Positions 40,309 through 48,929 of a stretch of DNA of 64,000 bases are shown here, one piece after another. The notes below the pieces were generated by a model that was given only the letters and a program-made list of their open reading frames with translations, was not told the DNA's origin and searched no databases. The position numbers were made by a program, and so were the translations under genes. The DNA lies in assembly GCF_025359345.1 (NCBI RefSeq), contig NZ_JANYGQ010000032.1, positions 310,001-374,000 on the forward strand, written 5' to 3'. The DNA comes from Mucilaginibacter sp. Lineage in GTDB: Bacteria; Bacteroidota; Bacteroidia; Sphingobacteriales; Sphingobacteriaceae. Each line of letters starts with the position of its first letter. Positions within the stretch are counted from its first letter, which is position 1.

Positions 40309-42321
40309 ATGAAGATATTTAGAAGATTTAAGCTGAGTTTATTACTGCTGTTACTGGCGGATAACCTGGTTGCGGCGGATGCAGTTCATGGTTTCGATGT
40401 GGTAGTGTATGGCGGTACTTCGGCAGGTGTTATTGCGGCGTATACGGCTAAGCAAATGGGTAAATCAGTTTTATTAATTGAACCCGGCACGCGTATAGGC
40501 GGATTGACAACGGGGGGCTTAGGTTATACTGACATCGGAAACAAATATGCCATAAACGGCTTATCACTTAATTTTTACCGTAAAGTAGGGGAACATTACG
40601 GGGCTTTTGAACAATGGATATTTGAGCCGCATGTTGCCGAGAATATCTTTTTGTCTTATTTAAAAAGGGCTGATGTACAGGTGTTGTATAGCTACCGGAT
40701 TACCGGTGTCGGCAAGGCCGGGCTGAAAATAAGAACTATTACACTGGAAAATGCACTCACACCCAGCAAATCAACCAACAAAGTCATTAAAGGCAAGCAA
40801 TTTATCGATTGCAGCTATGAAGGCGATTTGATGGCGAAAGCAGGTGTCTCATATACTGTAGGAAGGGAAGATAATAAGCAGTATAACGAAACTTATAACG
40901 GAAGCCAGTTTAGGGAAAAACACCAGTTTCCGGATAGTATCAGTCCGTATAAGATCCCTGGTAACCCGGCAAGCGGCTTGTTATGGGGAATAAGCAACAA
41001 TAACTTACTGCCTAGCGGCGCAGGCAATAAAATGGTGCAAACTTATAATATTCGGGTTTGCCTAACAAAAAATTCCAAAAATCGTATCCCTATTACGATG
41101 CCCGATGATTACAAGCCGGAACGATATGAATTGTTGATCCGTTTAATTGAAAAAAAATCTTTTAAGAATATTCGTGATTTTATGACCGTAAGCGAAATGC
41201 CGAATGAGAAAACTGACATTAACAATAACGGCCCGTTCTCGACGGACATGATCGGTATGAACTGGAATTACCCTGAAGCCGGTTATAACGAACGTTCTGC
41301 CATTTTTAAGGCGCACGAAAACTACATCAAGGGCCTTTTTTATTTTGTAGGGCACGACTCGCGCATTCCTTCGGAAATACGAACTCAAATGCTGCAGTAT
41401 GGCTATCCGAAAGATGAATTTTTAACCACCGGGCATTTTACCGGTCAAATGTATGTGCGGGAAGCGAGGCGGATGGTTGGAGAATACGTGATGACGCAGG
41501 CGAATTGCCAGGGCAAGGAAGTTGTAAACGATGGCATAGGTATGGCTGCGTATACCATGGACTCGCATAATGCCGAACGAATTGTGGTAAATGGCATGGT
41601 AAAAAATGAAGGTGATGTGCAAATTGGCGGCTTTGGCCCTTATCCTATATCATATCGCAGCCTTGTTCCCAAAGCTGCGGAATGTAGTAATTTATTGGTA
41701 CCGGTGTGTTTGTCGGCAAGCCACATTGCCTATGGATCTATCCGGATGGAGCCTGTCTTCATGATGTTAGGACAATCGGCAGCGGTAGCAGCATGCATCG
41801 CTATTGATGGTAGTATGCCTGTGCAGCAAGTAGCGGTACAAAAAATTCAGTCGAGACTAAAGACAAACCCATTAGCAGATGGCAGCACAGCGGAAATTTT
41901 AGTTGATGACAATGACGCCAACAGTGTAGTAACTAACGGGAATTGGAAAAGGATAGCTGGTATTGAGGGATGTTACGGGCCATCGGTCTATGCAAGCGAT
42001 AGCTTAGTTAAGCCGGCTGATTTCGTCAAGTTTTCGCCGGATATTAAAAAGGAAGGTAATTATGGTGTGTATTTTTATATTTCTAAAGGTGCAGGCAGGT
42101 CGTCAAATATTAATATCCAAATAAACAGTGCTGCCGGCGATAAGGAGATGAATATTGATGTGAATAAAATAAATGTTAAAGGACAAACAGCCGGTGAGTG
42201 GGTTAATATGGGTGTTTATCATTTTTCACACGGAAAAACAAGTTCGGTAACTGTAACCGGCAAAAATGCCAACGGAATAGTGCTGGCGGACGCTGTACTA
42301 TTTGTACCTGTGAGGGATTAA
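40309..42321 (+). CDS. secreted FAD-dependent oxidoreductase with golvesin-like C-terminal domain
   Basis: A 670-residue exported protein. ATG at 40282 opens the track, but ATG at 40309 gives MKIFRRFKLSLLLLLLADNL, a better signal peptide, so I prefer it. Residues about 30-520 form a FAD_oxidored (PF12831-type) domain: DVVVYGGTSAGVIAAYTA (Rossmann GxGxxG variant), RIGGLTTGGLGYTD and DCSYEGDLMAKAGV; and PLVPKAAECSNLLVPVCLSA-like segments. The C-terminal 140 residues (from VDDNDANSVVTNGNWK) resemble the golvesin/xanthan-lyase C-terminal beta domain, ending VTVTGKNANGIVLADAVLFV. Substrates are unknown, probably sugars or polyols of plant or microbial polymers. Confidence 0.88.
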   Translation: MKIFRRFKLSLLLLLLADNLVAADAVHGFDVVVYGGTSAGVIAAYTAKQMGKSVLLIEPGTRIGGLTTGGLGYTDIGNKYAINGLSLNFYRKVGEHYGAFEQWIFEPHVAENIFLSYLKRADVQVLYSYRITGVGKAGLKIRTITLENALTPSKSTNKVIKGKQFIDCSYEGDLMAKAGVSYTVGREDNKQYNETYNGSQFREKHQFPDSISPYKIPGNPASGLLWGISNNNLLPSGAGNKMVQTYNIRVCLTKNSKNRIPITMPDDYKPERYELLIRLIEKKSFKNIRDFMTVSEMPNEKTDINNNGPFSTDMIGMNWNYPEAGYNERSAIFKAHENYIKGLFYFVGHDSRIPSEIRTQMLQYGYPKDEFLTTGHFTGQMYVREARRMVGEYVMTQANCQGKEVVNDGIGMAAYTMDSHNAERIVVNGMVKNEGDVQIGGFGPYPISYRSLVPKAAECSNLLVPVCLSASHIAYGSIRMEPVFMMLGQSAAVAACIAIDGSMPVQQVAVQKIQSRLKTNPLADGSTAEILVDDNDANSVVTNGNWKRIAGIEGCYGPSVYASDSLVKPADFVKFSPDIKKEGNYGVYFYISKGAGRSSNINIQINSAAGDKEMNIDVNKINVKGQTAGEWVNMGVYHFSHGKTSSVTVTGKNANGIVLADAVLFVPVRD

Positions 42322-42358
42322 TTTTCAATTGCGGAAACAGTTTTTCAGTTGCTCACTA

Positions 42359-42805
42359 TTAATTGGTATTCGTAATCAGCCTTGGTTCATCATGGGCGAT
42401 CATCTTTTCTCTTTCTTTATCCGGAATCGGGACAGATTTATTCCTGGTGTAATCGTAGCTTATGCAAACCGTTTTACCGGTGGTGCAAATTTCCTCACCA
42501 TTTGGCGTTACGCGCACTAGTAGGTACATCATATCAAAACTACTGTTACCTATTCGTGTTGTACGAACATAACAGTAAACTTCATCTTCAAGCGTAATTG
42601 GCTTAAGGTAATTAACCTCCGATCTGCCAACAATAACGCCGTCTTTCCGTAAATTCCAATCGGTAATTTCCTTCCAGTAGGCAAAACGGGCTGCTTCAAA
42701 ATAGGTAAGGTATATAGCATTGTTTACATGACCCACCGCATCGATATCTGAAAAACGAAGGGCTATAGGTGTTCTAAACTTATAATCGGATATTTTTTCA
42801 CTCAT
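42359..42805 (-). CDS. acyl-CoA thioesterase, 4-hydroxybenzoyl-CoA thioesterase (hotdog) type
   Basis: A 148-residue hotdog-fold thioesterase. The active-site segment is LRFSDIDAVGHVNNAIYLTY: the Asp and the HVNN motif are those of the 4HBT/YbgC class. EAARFAYWKEI and the strand VYCYVRTTRIGNSSFDMMYL complete the fold. Such enzymes cleave acyl-CoA or aromatic acyl-CoA. It is a single gene, converging on the FAD oxidoreductase with a 37-base gap. No pathway neighbour fixes the substrate. Confidence 0.9.
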   Translation of the reverse strand: MSEKISDYKFRTPIALRFSDIDAVGHVNNAIYLTYFEAARFAYWKEITDWNLRKDGVIVGRSEVNYLKPITLEDEVYCYVRTTRIGNSSFDMMYLLVRVTPNGEEICTTGKTVCISYDYTRNKSVPIPDKEREKMIAHDEPRLITNTN

Positions 42806-42940
42806 AAAATGTCATTTTGTCTGTAGGTTTTGTAATTTAACCGACATAATGTCTGCTTGTGCTCGTTTTTTTTGCGTTGGTACAACAGTTGATTAACCTT
42901 CAGCAAATATATTAAAAGAAAAACTTAGGAGAATATAATC

Positions 42941-43381
42941 ATGACATTAGTAAAATTTGCAAACGGACAAAAGAACCACGGCGTTAATCCATATTTCAGC
43001 GACGTATTTGATTCAATTTTAAACGATTCGTTTTTAAGCGATAAATTATCAAGCCGCGTTCCTGCTGTTAATATTGCAGAAACCGAAAACGAATTCCAAA
43101 TTGAATTAGCTGCACCAGGCCTGAAGAAAGAAGATTTTAAAATCAGTCTTGACAAAAACGTGTTAAGCGTATCGGCCGATAAAAAGGTTGAAAACGTTGA
43201 AGAAGGCAAAAAATTCAGCAAACGCGAATATAGCTACAATTCATTCACCCGCTCATTCACTTTACCCGAAACTGCTGATGCTGCTAAAATTGAAGCAGAA
43301 TATGTTGACGGTGTATTGAAGCTGAACGTAGCCAAGAAAGAAGAAGCTAAAATTCAGTCACGCGAAATAGCTGTAAAATAA
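42941..43381 (+). CDS. Hsp20/alpha-crystallin small heat-shock protein
   Basis: A 146-residue small heat-shock protein. An N-terminal arm (about 1-45) precedes the alpha-crystallin domain: PAVNIAETENEFQIELAAPG, KEDFKISLDKNVLSVSADKK and the loop KFSKREYSYNSFTRSFTLPE; then GVLKLNVAKKEEAK. The closing IxI-like tail is IQSREIAVK. These chaperones form oligomers that hold unfolding proteins. An AGGAGA sequence lies 14 bases before the ATG, a rare clear Shine-Dalgarno-like site in this window. A terminator follows after about 135 bases. Confidence 0.95.
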   Translation: MTLVKFANGQKNHGVNPYFSDVFDSILNDSFLSDKLSSRVPAVNIAETENEFQIELAAPGLKKEDFKISLDKNVLSVSADKKVENVEEGKKFSKREYSYNSFTRSFTLPETADAAKIEAEYVDGVLKLNVAKKEEAKIQSREIAVK

Positions 43382-43515
43382 TTATCCGGAAGAAGGGGAG
43401 TCTGAAAAGACTGGTGACAAGGATTAGAATACTGGATGCAAAGTCGAAGTAAGACTTCCCCAAGCTGGAATTTAAAATAAAAAGAGTGTTTTCATAATAG
43501 TTGGTTTAGTTTGAT

Positions 43516-43550
43516 AAAGGCCGTTTCCGAAAGGAGGCGGTCTTTTTTTT
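43516..43550 (+). terminator. Hsp20 gene terminator
   Basis: AAAGGCCGTTTCC and GGAGGCGGTCTTT pair with a four-base GAAA loop and a run of eight T on the plus strand. Confidence 0.8.
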
Positions 43551-43631
43551 ATTCTTCATGCTGTGTCAAAATCAACTGGCTAAATGGAAAAAGTTTACAG
43601 GTAAGCGAGCCATTAACCAAACGCCGTGAAT

Positions 43632-44399
43632 TTATTCTTTCCTTTTAAATCCTTGGATTATTTGATAGATGGTAAATATTATAGTAATCGCGCCTAATAA
43701 AACAAAATAGTCGTTGTTTTTCTTATTCATTATCTCTATAGATGACCCCTCAATGATAATTTCATCAACAGAGTATGAAGTTGGATTATCAACACTAACA
43801 ATATAATATTTCCCAGGTTGTCGATAGAAAACTTCAGCGCTGCCAGAGTAACAATTAGGCGTGTCCGTTGCTTTTAACCTAATAATCCCGTCATTATACG
43901 ATTCTTTGAATGTTTTTTTAATGTAATCTGATGCTTTATACGAGATTGTATCATTTTTAAGTCGATTTGAATCATTTAATGAATTATCGGTCAATATTGC
44001 TTTATATAACATTAAATCAACGCTTCTATATTTTGAAGCCGTCCGTTGATAGGAGCTATCATAAATCGTTAATTTTACGGAAATTAGAATTTTCTCGTTT
44101 GGTATAAAAGCACGTCGAGTTTCATATCGAACAGTGTAGACCTCCTTTGAAGATAGGACTGATTTTGGATAATCTGGATAGTTAATTGAATTTGTACGAA
44201 TTTGAATTTGAGGGGTAAAATAGTCTACTGCAGCGGCACCAACAATAATTAAGACTATTATTAAAAATAGGAGTTTAGTCCAATGGGCCTTAAAAGCCGA
44301 TTTAAAATTCGTTGGCTTCGATTTTATAGCAGTAGCGCTTTGTATACTCTTGTTTCCTTGTTTTGGCTGTTGTAGTACATGTCTTTTTTTTATTTTCAT
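43632..44399 (-). CDS. orphan membrane-anchored protein (255 aa)
   Basis: A 255-residue protein not assigned to a family. A lysine- and serine-rich cytosolic head (about 1-40) is followed by a transmembrane helix, KLLFLIIVLIIVGAAAVDYF, a periplasmic beta-rich domain of about 160 residues (AFIPNEKILISVKLTIYDSS, YRQPGKYYIVSVDNP), and a second helix, DYFVLLGAITIIFTIYQII, with a short basic end. Base composition is visibly more AT-rich than the genes on each side, which can mean recent acquisition or weak selection. It stands between the Hsp20 terminator and yajQ with no partner. Confidence 0.75.
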   Translation of the reverse strand: MKIKKRHVLQQPKQGNKSIQSATAIKSKPTNFKSAFKAHWTKLLFLIIVLIIVGAAAVDYFTPQIQIRTNSINYPDYPKSVLSSKEVYTVRYETRRAFIPNEKILISVKLTIYDSSYQRTASKYRSVDLMLYKAILTDNSLNDSNRLKNDTISYKASDYIKKTFKESYNDGIIRLKATDTPNCYSGSAEVFYRQPGKYYIVSVDNPTSYSVDEIIIEGSSIEIMNKKNNDYFVLLGAITIIFTIYQIIQGFKRKE

Positions 44400-44439
44400 G
44401 TTTGAAAATCAAGTCGCTATTAAACCTGCTTGTAATCCC

Positions 44440-44934
44440 TTAGTCTCGCATATTAATATACTGTAAGGGCTGCCCAAAATCATCCTTACGGCAAAGGGCT
44501 ATTACGGCTTGTAAATCATCAATCTTTTTAGCCTGCACGCGTACCTGGTCGTCCATAATTGATGCTTGCACCTTCAGTCCGCTATCTTTTATCTTTTTAA
44601 CAACTTTTTTTGCCGCTTCTTTATCAAATCCTTCCTTGATTTTTATCTCTTTACGTATCATGTTTCCCGAGGCAGATTGCACGTTGCCGTCTAAATCCAA
44701 AGCTTTTGGGTCCAGGTTTTGTTTTACCATACGGCTGATAATAGCATCGCTGATAGCCTTTAACCGCATATCATTTTCCGTAACCACGGTTATCACGTTG
44801 GTTTTTTTATCAAGGTCGATAGTGCTTTTGGAATCGTTAAAATCATAACGGTTTAAAATCTCTTTTTTTGCGATGTTAATGGCATTATCAAGCGTTTGGC
44901 CATCTATTTTGCTTACAATATCAAAGGTTGGCAT
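44440..44934 (-). CDS. YajQ family nucleotide-binding protein
   Basis: A 164-residue YajQ. The start MPTFDIVSKIDGQTLDNAIN is the family N-terminus, and RYDFNDSKSTIDLDKKTNVI and the C-terminal QAVIALCRKDDFGQPLQYIN (family end FxQPLQFxNFR) agree. Relatives bind cyclic di-GMP or RNA and act as effectors with transcription factors, as in Xanthomonas. It is single, with a TATTTTTG -7 box 26 bases upstream. Confidence 0.93.
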   Translation of the reverse strand: MPTFDIVSKIDGQTLDNAINIAKKEILNRYDFNDSKSTIDLDKKTNVITVVTENDMRLKAISDAIISRMVKQNLDPKALDLDGNVQSASGNMIRKEIKIKEGFDKEAAKKVVKKIKDSGLKVQASIMDDQVRVQAKKIDDLQAVIALCRKDDFGQPLQYINMRD

Positions 44935-44959
44935 AATTCAAGGTAAATTTGGTGTGGGA

Positions 44960-44967
44960 CAAAAATA
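44960..44967 (-). promoter_or_regulatory. -7 box of yajQ
   Basis: TATTTTTG on the minus strand, 26 bases before the ATG; matches TAnnTTTG. No evident -33 motif. Confidence 0.5.
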
Positions 44968-44974
44968 GTGAATT

Positions 44975-45134
44975 TTAGTTCATAGTTGATGGTTCATAGT
45001 TCATAGCCGAAAAGGAATTAGTAGCAGGGGTAAGTAGCAGTAGCAGTTACATCCGTTGGTAAAATAGGATATTAACGACTGCTAACAACTCACAACGGCT
45101 ACTATGAATTATGAACCATCAGCCATGAACTAAA
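44975..45134. repeat. GTTCATAG inverted repeat, copy 1
   Basis: The left arm TTTAGTTCATAGTTGATGG (then TTCATAGTTCATAG) and right arm ACTATGAATTATGAACCATC (then AGCCATGAACTAAA) are nearly complementary over 33 bases, about 93 bases apart. The same family recurs at 56411-56541. It separates divergent yajQ and ppk1. Confidence 0.7.
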
Positions 45135-45228
45135 TAATAAAAACACATTAACATACCAAGGAGTTAATATTAAGTTAACATTTAAATAAGCAGATTTGTA
45201 ACCAAGGCCGGGGCCGCTCCCTTTTTAT

Positions 45229-47277
45229 ATGGATATTAAGCACATACCTTTAATTAATCGTGAAATTAGCTGGTTATACTTTAACGACCGCGTTCTGCAG
45301 GAAGCCGCCGACCCCTCTGTTCCGCTGATTGATCGGATAAAGTTCCTCGCTATCTTTTCATCAAACCTCGACGAATTTTACCGCGTAAGGGTCGCAACAC
45401 TAAGCCGTCTTGCCAATTTGAATGAAAAAGCTAAGGAAATTTTAGGTTATAACCCCAAGAAAGTCCTTAACCAGATAAAGAATATCGTAGTACGGCAAGA
45501 GCGCAAGTTTAATAACCTGTACGAGAACATCATTGTAAAGCAACTTGCCGAAGAAAAGATATTTATTTTGAACGATAAGCAGCTTAACGTAAGCCGCGGC
45601 GAGTTTGTGAAACGTTATTTCAGGGAAAGCTTGTTAGCCACCCTGGTGCCTATTATGCTCGATGAAAGCCTGCCGCTTCCCGAACTGCGCGACAGGGCGA
45701 TTTACTTTTTTGTAAAGCTTACCAAAAATAAAAAATCGCGGCTGGCGCTTATTGAGTTCCCGGATAGCTTGCCTCGTTTTATAGTACTGCCGGAGACTAA
45801 TAACCTGAAATTTATCATTTTACTTGATGATATTATCAGGTATAGCCTTGAGGATATCTTCTTCATATTTGAACATGATTCTGTCGAGGCTTACTCCATC
45901 CAGCTTACCCGCGATGCGGAACTTGATCTGGATAAAGAGGTAAGCGAAAAATTTATCGATTCGCTTTCAAAAAGCTTGCAAAAGCGTAAAAAGGGCAAAC
46001 CGATGCGTTTGTTGTACGATTCGGAAATGCCGCTGGATATGCTGAAGTACCTGGTAAACAAAATGGGGCTGAGCGGCGAAAGCCTTATCCCCGGCAACAG
46101 GTATCATAACTTTAAAAATTTTATTGCGTTCCCTAACGTGGGCCGGCCTGAACTGGAGTACGAAAAAACCGTTGCTTTGCCTGTTGATGGTCTGTCATTT
46201 GGTAAAAGCCTGATGGGGATGATTGCCAAAAAAGACTACCTGATCAGCACGCCTTATCAGTCATATGATTACGTGATCCATTTTTTGCGCGAGGCTGCTA
46301 TCGATCCAAAGGTAAAAGAGATAAGTATCGCCGTTTACCGCCTTGCCGAAAACTCGCGCATAATGCACGCGCTGATGAGCGCCGCCAAGAATGGTAAAAA
46401 GGTAACCTGCCTGGTTGAGCTTAGGGCCCGGTTTGATGAACAAAACAATATATCCTGGAGCCGCAGGCTGGAAGAAGAGGGCGTTAATGTGCTTTACGGC
46501 ATAGAGGGCTACAAAGTACACTCGAAAATTTGCCTGGTGATGCGGTTAGAAAAGGAAAAACCAGCTTATTACGCCTGCTTGTCAACAGGGAACTTTAACG
46601 AGAAAACTGCCCGAATGTATGCCGACCATACCTTGCTTACTGCCAATAAAAAAATAACCGCCGACCTCGTAAATGTTTTTAAGGCATTGGGCAAGGGAGT
46701 GTTACCCAAAGGACTGAAAAGCCTTATCGTATCTCCGATTGACGCGCGGCCTGCAATTTATAAGCTGATTGACAATGAGATAAAGAACGCTAAGGCTGGC
46801 AAAAAGGCTTACATGATATTGAAGATGAATAGCCTTGCTGACGAGCAATTGATAGCCAAGCTATACCAGGCCAACAATAGCGGGGTTAAAATAACGCTTA
46901 TAATAAGGGGAATGTGCTGCCTGATAGCGGGCATGAAGGGCTATAGCGAAAATATAGAGGTCTTAAGTATAGTCGATAAATACCTGGAGCACGCGCGTGT
47001 GCATATTTATTGCAACGGCGGCAATGAGCTTATTTACCTAACATCGGCCGATTTTATGACGCGCAATATCGACACCCGGGTTGAGGTTGGCTTCCCGATA
47101 TACGACGAGCACTTAAAGAAAGAGGTGCGGGATATTATTGACTTGCAACTAGAGGATAACACCAAATCGCGCGAGATAAATAGCCACAACACTAATAAAT
47201 ATCACAAAACAAAGTCAGACCACCCTCAACGGGCACAGGTCGACATTTATAATTATTTGAAATATAAAGTACAATAA
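45229..47277 (+). CDS. ppk1: polyphosphate kinase 1
   Basis: A 682-residue PPK1, which builds polyphosphate from ATP. The N-terminal domain begins LINREISWLYFNDRVLQEA (family INRELSWLxFN). The head domain follows, then the C-terminal PLD-like halves. LISTPYQSYDYVIHFLREAA, IAVYRLAENSRIMHAL and ELRARFDEQNNISW (nucleotide-binding Arg/Asp) are normal; the phospho-accepting His is in YKVHSKICLV; LSTGNFNEKTARMYADH and the second-half His in KYLEHARVHIYCNGG-type HxR are present. All catalytic residues are in place. The gene is followed after three bases by ppx, so synthesis and breakdown of polyphosphate are in one operon. Confidence 0.96.
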   Translation: MDIKHIPLINREISWLYFNDRVLQEAADPSVPLIDRIKFLAIFSSNLDEFYRVRVATLSRLANLNEKAKEILGYNPKKVLNQIKNIVVRQERKFNNLYENIIVKQLAEEKIFILNDKQLNVSRGEFVKRYFRESLLATLVPIMLDESLPLPELRDRAIYFFVKLTKNKKSRLALIEFPDSLPRFIVLPETNNLKFIILLDDIIRYSLEDIFFIFEHDSVEAYSIQLTRDAELDLDKEVSEKFIDSLSKSLQKRKKGKPMRLLYDSEMPLDMLKYLVNKMGLSGESLIPGNRYHNFKNFIAFPNVGRPELEYEKTVALPVDGLSFGKSLMGMIAKKDYLISTPYQSYDYVIHFLREAAIDPKVKEISIAVYRLAENSRIMHALMSAAKNGKKVTCLVELRARFDEQNNISWSRRLEEEGVNVLYGIEGYKVHSKICLVMRLEKEKPAYYACLSTGNFNEKTARMYADHTLLTANKKITADLVNVFKALGKGVLPKGLKSLIVSPIDARPAIYKLIDNEIKNAKAGKKAYMILKMNSLADEQLIAKLYQANNSGVKITLIIRGMCCLIAGMKGYSENIEVLSIVDKYLEHARVHIYCNGGNELIYLTSADFMTRNIDTRVEVGFPIYDEHLKKEVRDIIDLQLEDNTKSREINSHNTNKYHKTKSDHPQRAQVDIYNYLKYKVQ

Positions 47278-47280
47278 AAA

Positions 47281-48168
47281 TTGAGATACGCCGCGATAGA
47301 TATAGGTTCGAACGCAGTCAGGCTACTGATTGCTGACATCATTGAAAACAATGGTTCTGTTTCCTTTAAAAAAAATACACTTATTCGGGTTCCGTTGAGG
47401 TTGGGTGATGATGCTTTTTTGGATCATAAATTATCCGACAAAAAGACGGCCGACCTCATTAAAACCATGCAGGCTTTCAGTAAATTAATGGAAGTTTATA
47501 AAGTGGTTGATTATATGGGTTATGCTACTTCGGCAATGCGCGAGGCGAATAATGGGGGAGAGATAGCTAAACAAATAAAAACAGAGGCCGGGCTGGATAT
47601 TGAAATAGTGCATGGACAAAAAGAGGCGGGGATGATTTACGCCAGTCATGCTGAACAAACTATAGATAAAAGTAAAAACTACCTTTATATTGATGTAGGC
47701 GGCGGCAGCACGGAATTGTCGTTTTTTTCGTCTGGCGAAATGTGGGCTTCACAGTCGTTTAATATCGGCACCATCCGCATGCTCGATAACCAGGATACCG
47801 AAGAAAACTGGAACGATATGAAGGATTTTATTCGCGAAAATACAAAGCAATTTAAAGTGATATCGGGTATTGGTACCGGCGGAAACATCAATAAGCTATA
47901 TAAACTTTCGGAAGAAAAAGATAAAGCGCCTTTAACTTTCGGTAAATTAAAAGCCCTGTACAGTTATTTAACTTCCTTTTCGCTTAAAGACAGGATAAAT
48001 GTGCTGGGTTTGAACCAGGACCGCGCCGACGTAATTATACCCGCCTGCGAGATTTATATGACCGTTATGAAGTGGGCGAACATTAAAAATATATACGTAC
48101 CCACCGTTGGTTTGGTTGATGGTGTTATACAAACACTTATCGAAAAGAACTTTCCAAAGGCTGGTTAA
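47281..48168 (+). CDS. ppx: Ppx/GppA family exopolyphosphatase
   Basis: A 295-residue Ppx/GppA phosphatase of the short, two-domain form. It starts with TTG (47281), three bases after the ppk1 stop; no ATG is available before the first family block MRYAAIDIGSNAVRLLIAD. Other blocks: YATSAMREANNGGEIAKQI, IVHGQKEAGMIY (catalytic Glu region), YIDVGGGSTELSFF (phosphate-binding loop) and GIGTGGNINKLY. Enzymes of this family cut polyphosphate ends or pppGpp. The C-terminal HD domains of E. coli Ppx are absent. It is coupled with ppk1. Confidence 0.93.
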   Translation: MRYAAIDIGSNAVRLLIADIIENNGSVSFKKNTLIRVPLRLGDDAFLDHKLSDKKTADLIKTMQAFSKLMEVYKVVDYMGYATSAMREANNGGEIAKQIKTEAGLDIEIVHGQKEAGMIYASHAEQTIDKSKNYLYIDVGGGSTELSFFSSGEMWASQSFNIGTIRMLDNQDTEENWNDMKDFIRENTKQFKVISGIGTGGNINKLYKLSEEKDKAPLTFGKLKALYSYLTSFSLKDRINVLGLNQDRADVIIPACEIYMTVMKWANIKNIYVPTVGLVDGVIQTLIEKNFPKAG

Positions 48169-48210
48169 ATTTATTTTAAGAAATTATTTAAAAATTAAAA
48201 AACTTATTAC

Positions 48211-48290
48211 TACTTTTGTAGTGCCCTCTAAAAGGGCATGTTTTTCATAGGTAGATGTAGGGTCGAGTATTTATATTCGACCCTTTTTTT
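48211..48290 (+). ncRNA. candidate small RNA before ubiX
   Basis: A TACTTTTG -7 box (48211-48218) is followed by a predicted transcript of about 65 bases starting near 48225. It begins with a hairpin TGCCCT / AGGGCA (48222-48238), has a single-stranded middle (TGTTTTTCATAGGTAGATG) and ends in a strong T-tailed hairpin. No ORF fits. It may be a stand-alone sRNA or a leader with attenuation control of ubiX, or the box may be chance and only the terminator real. The -33 region has only TTTA. Confidence 0.4.
48259..48290 (+). terminator. T-tailed hairpin before ubiX
   Basis: AGGGTCGA / TCGACCCT is a perfect 8-base stem with a 10-base loop and seven T afterwards. It would end ppk1-ppx transcripts or the candidate sRNA. 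Confidence 0.85.
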
Positions 48291-48320
48291 GTGCCTTTAA
48301 GTCTGTAGATTTGTCGCTGT

Positions 48321-48887
48321 ATGGAAATGAAGAAAAAGATTGTAGTTGCAATTACAGGCGCCAGCGGCTCGATATACGCAAAACTATTGCTTGAAAAGCT
48401 GCAGGTATTGCAGTCGCAAATTGCTGAAGTTTCGGTTGTGATGTCGGATAACGCCAAAGATGTCTGGAAGTTCGAGCTGGATAACGAAGATTATAACAGC
48501 ATCACATACAAAATATATCCCAAAACTGATTTTATGGCGCCGTTCGCATCCGGTTCCGCAAAATTTGATACCATGGTGATAGTGCCTTGCTCAATGGGTA
48601 CGCTTGGTCGTATTGCGGGCGGAATATCAGACGATTTGATTACACGTGCAGCCGATGTAATTTTAAAAGAGCGCCGCAAGCTGATTTTGGTAGCCCGCGA
48701 TATGCCGTTTAACCTTATCCATATCCGCAATATGCAAACTGTAACGGAAGCAGGCGGAATTATTTGCCCGGCCATACCATCGTACTATAGCAAGCCGCAA
48801 ACCATCGAAGATTTGGCGATGACGGTGGTTAACCGCATTATTGATCTTATAGGCTTGGATAATGAGAGTTATCGCTGGGGGAAATAA
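48321..48887 (+). CDS. ubiX: UbiX-type flavin prenyltransferase
   Basis: A 188-residue flavoprotein of the UbiX/Pad1 family, which attaches dimethylallyl to FMN to make the prenylated cofactor of UbiD decarboxylases. Motifs: KKIVVAITGASGSIYAKLLL (flavin binding), DFMAPFASGSAKFDTMVIVP and CSMGTLGRIAGGISDDLITRAADV, then RRKLILVARDMPFNLIHIRN, with the conserved Arg and Met of the prenyl-transfer site. The C-terminal Tyr region PAIPSYYSKPQTIED is present. No ubiD is in the window. The upstream T-tailed hairpin suggests an independent promoter for this gene or an attenuator. Confidence 0.93.
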   Translation: MEMKKKIVVAITGASGSIYAKLLLEKLQVLQSQIAEVSVVMSDNAKDVWKFELDNEDYNSITYKIYPKTDFMAPFASGSAKFDTMVIVPCSMGTLGRIAGGISDDLITRAADVILKERRKLILVARDMPFNLIHIRNMQTVTEAGGIICPAIPSYYSKPQTIEDLAMTVVNRIIDLIGLDNESYRWGK

Positions 48888-48929
48888 CAAGTCGATAGTC
48901 TTAAGTCCGAAGCCATGAGTCGGGATATC

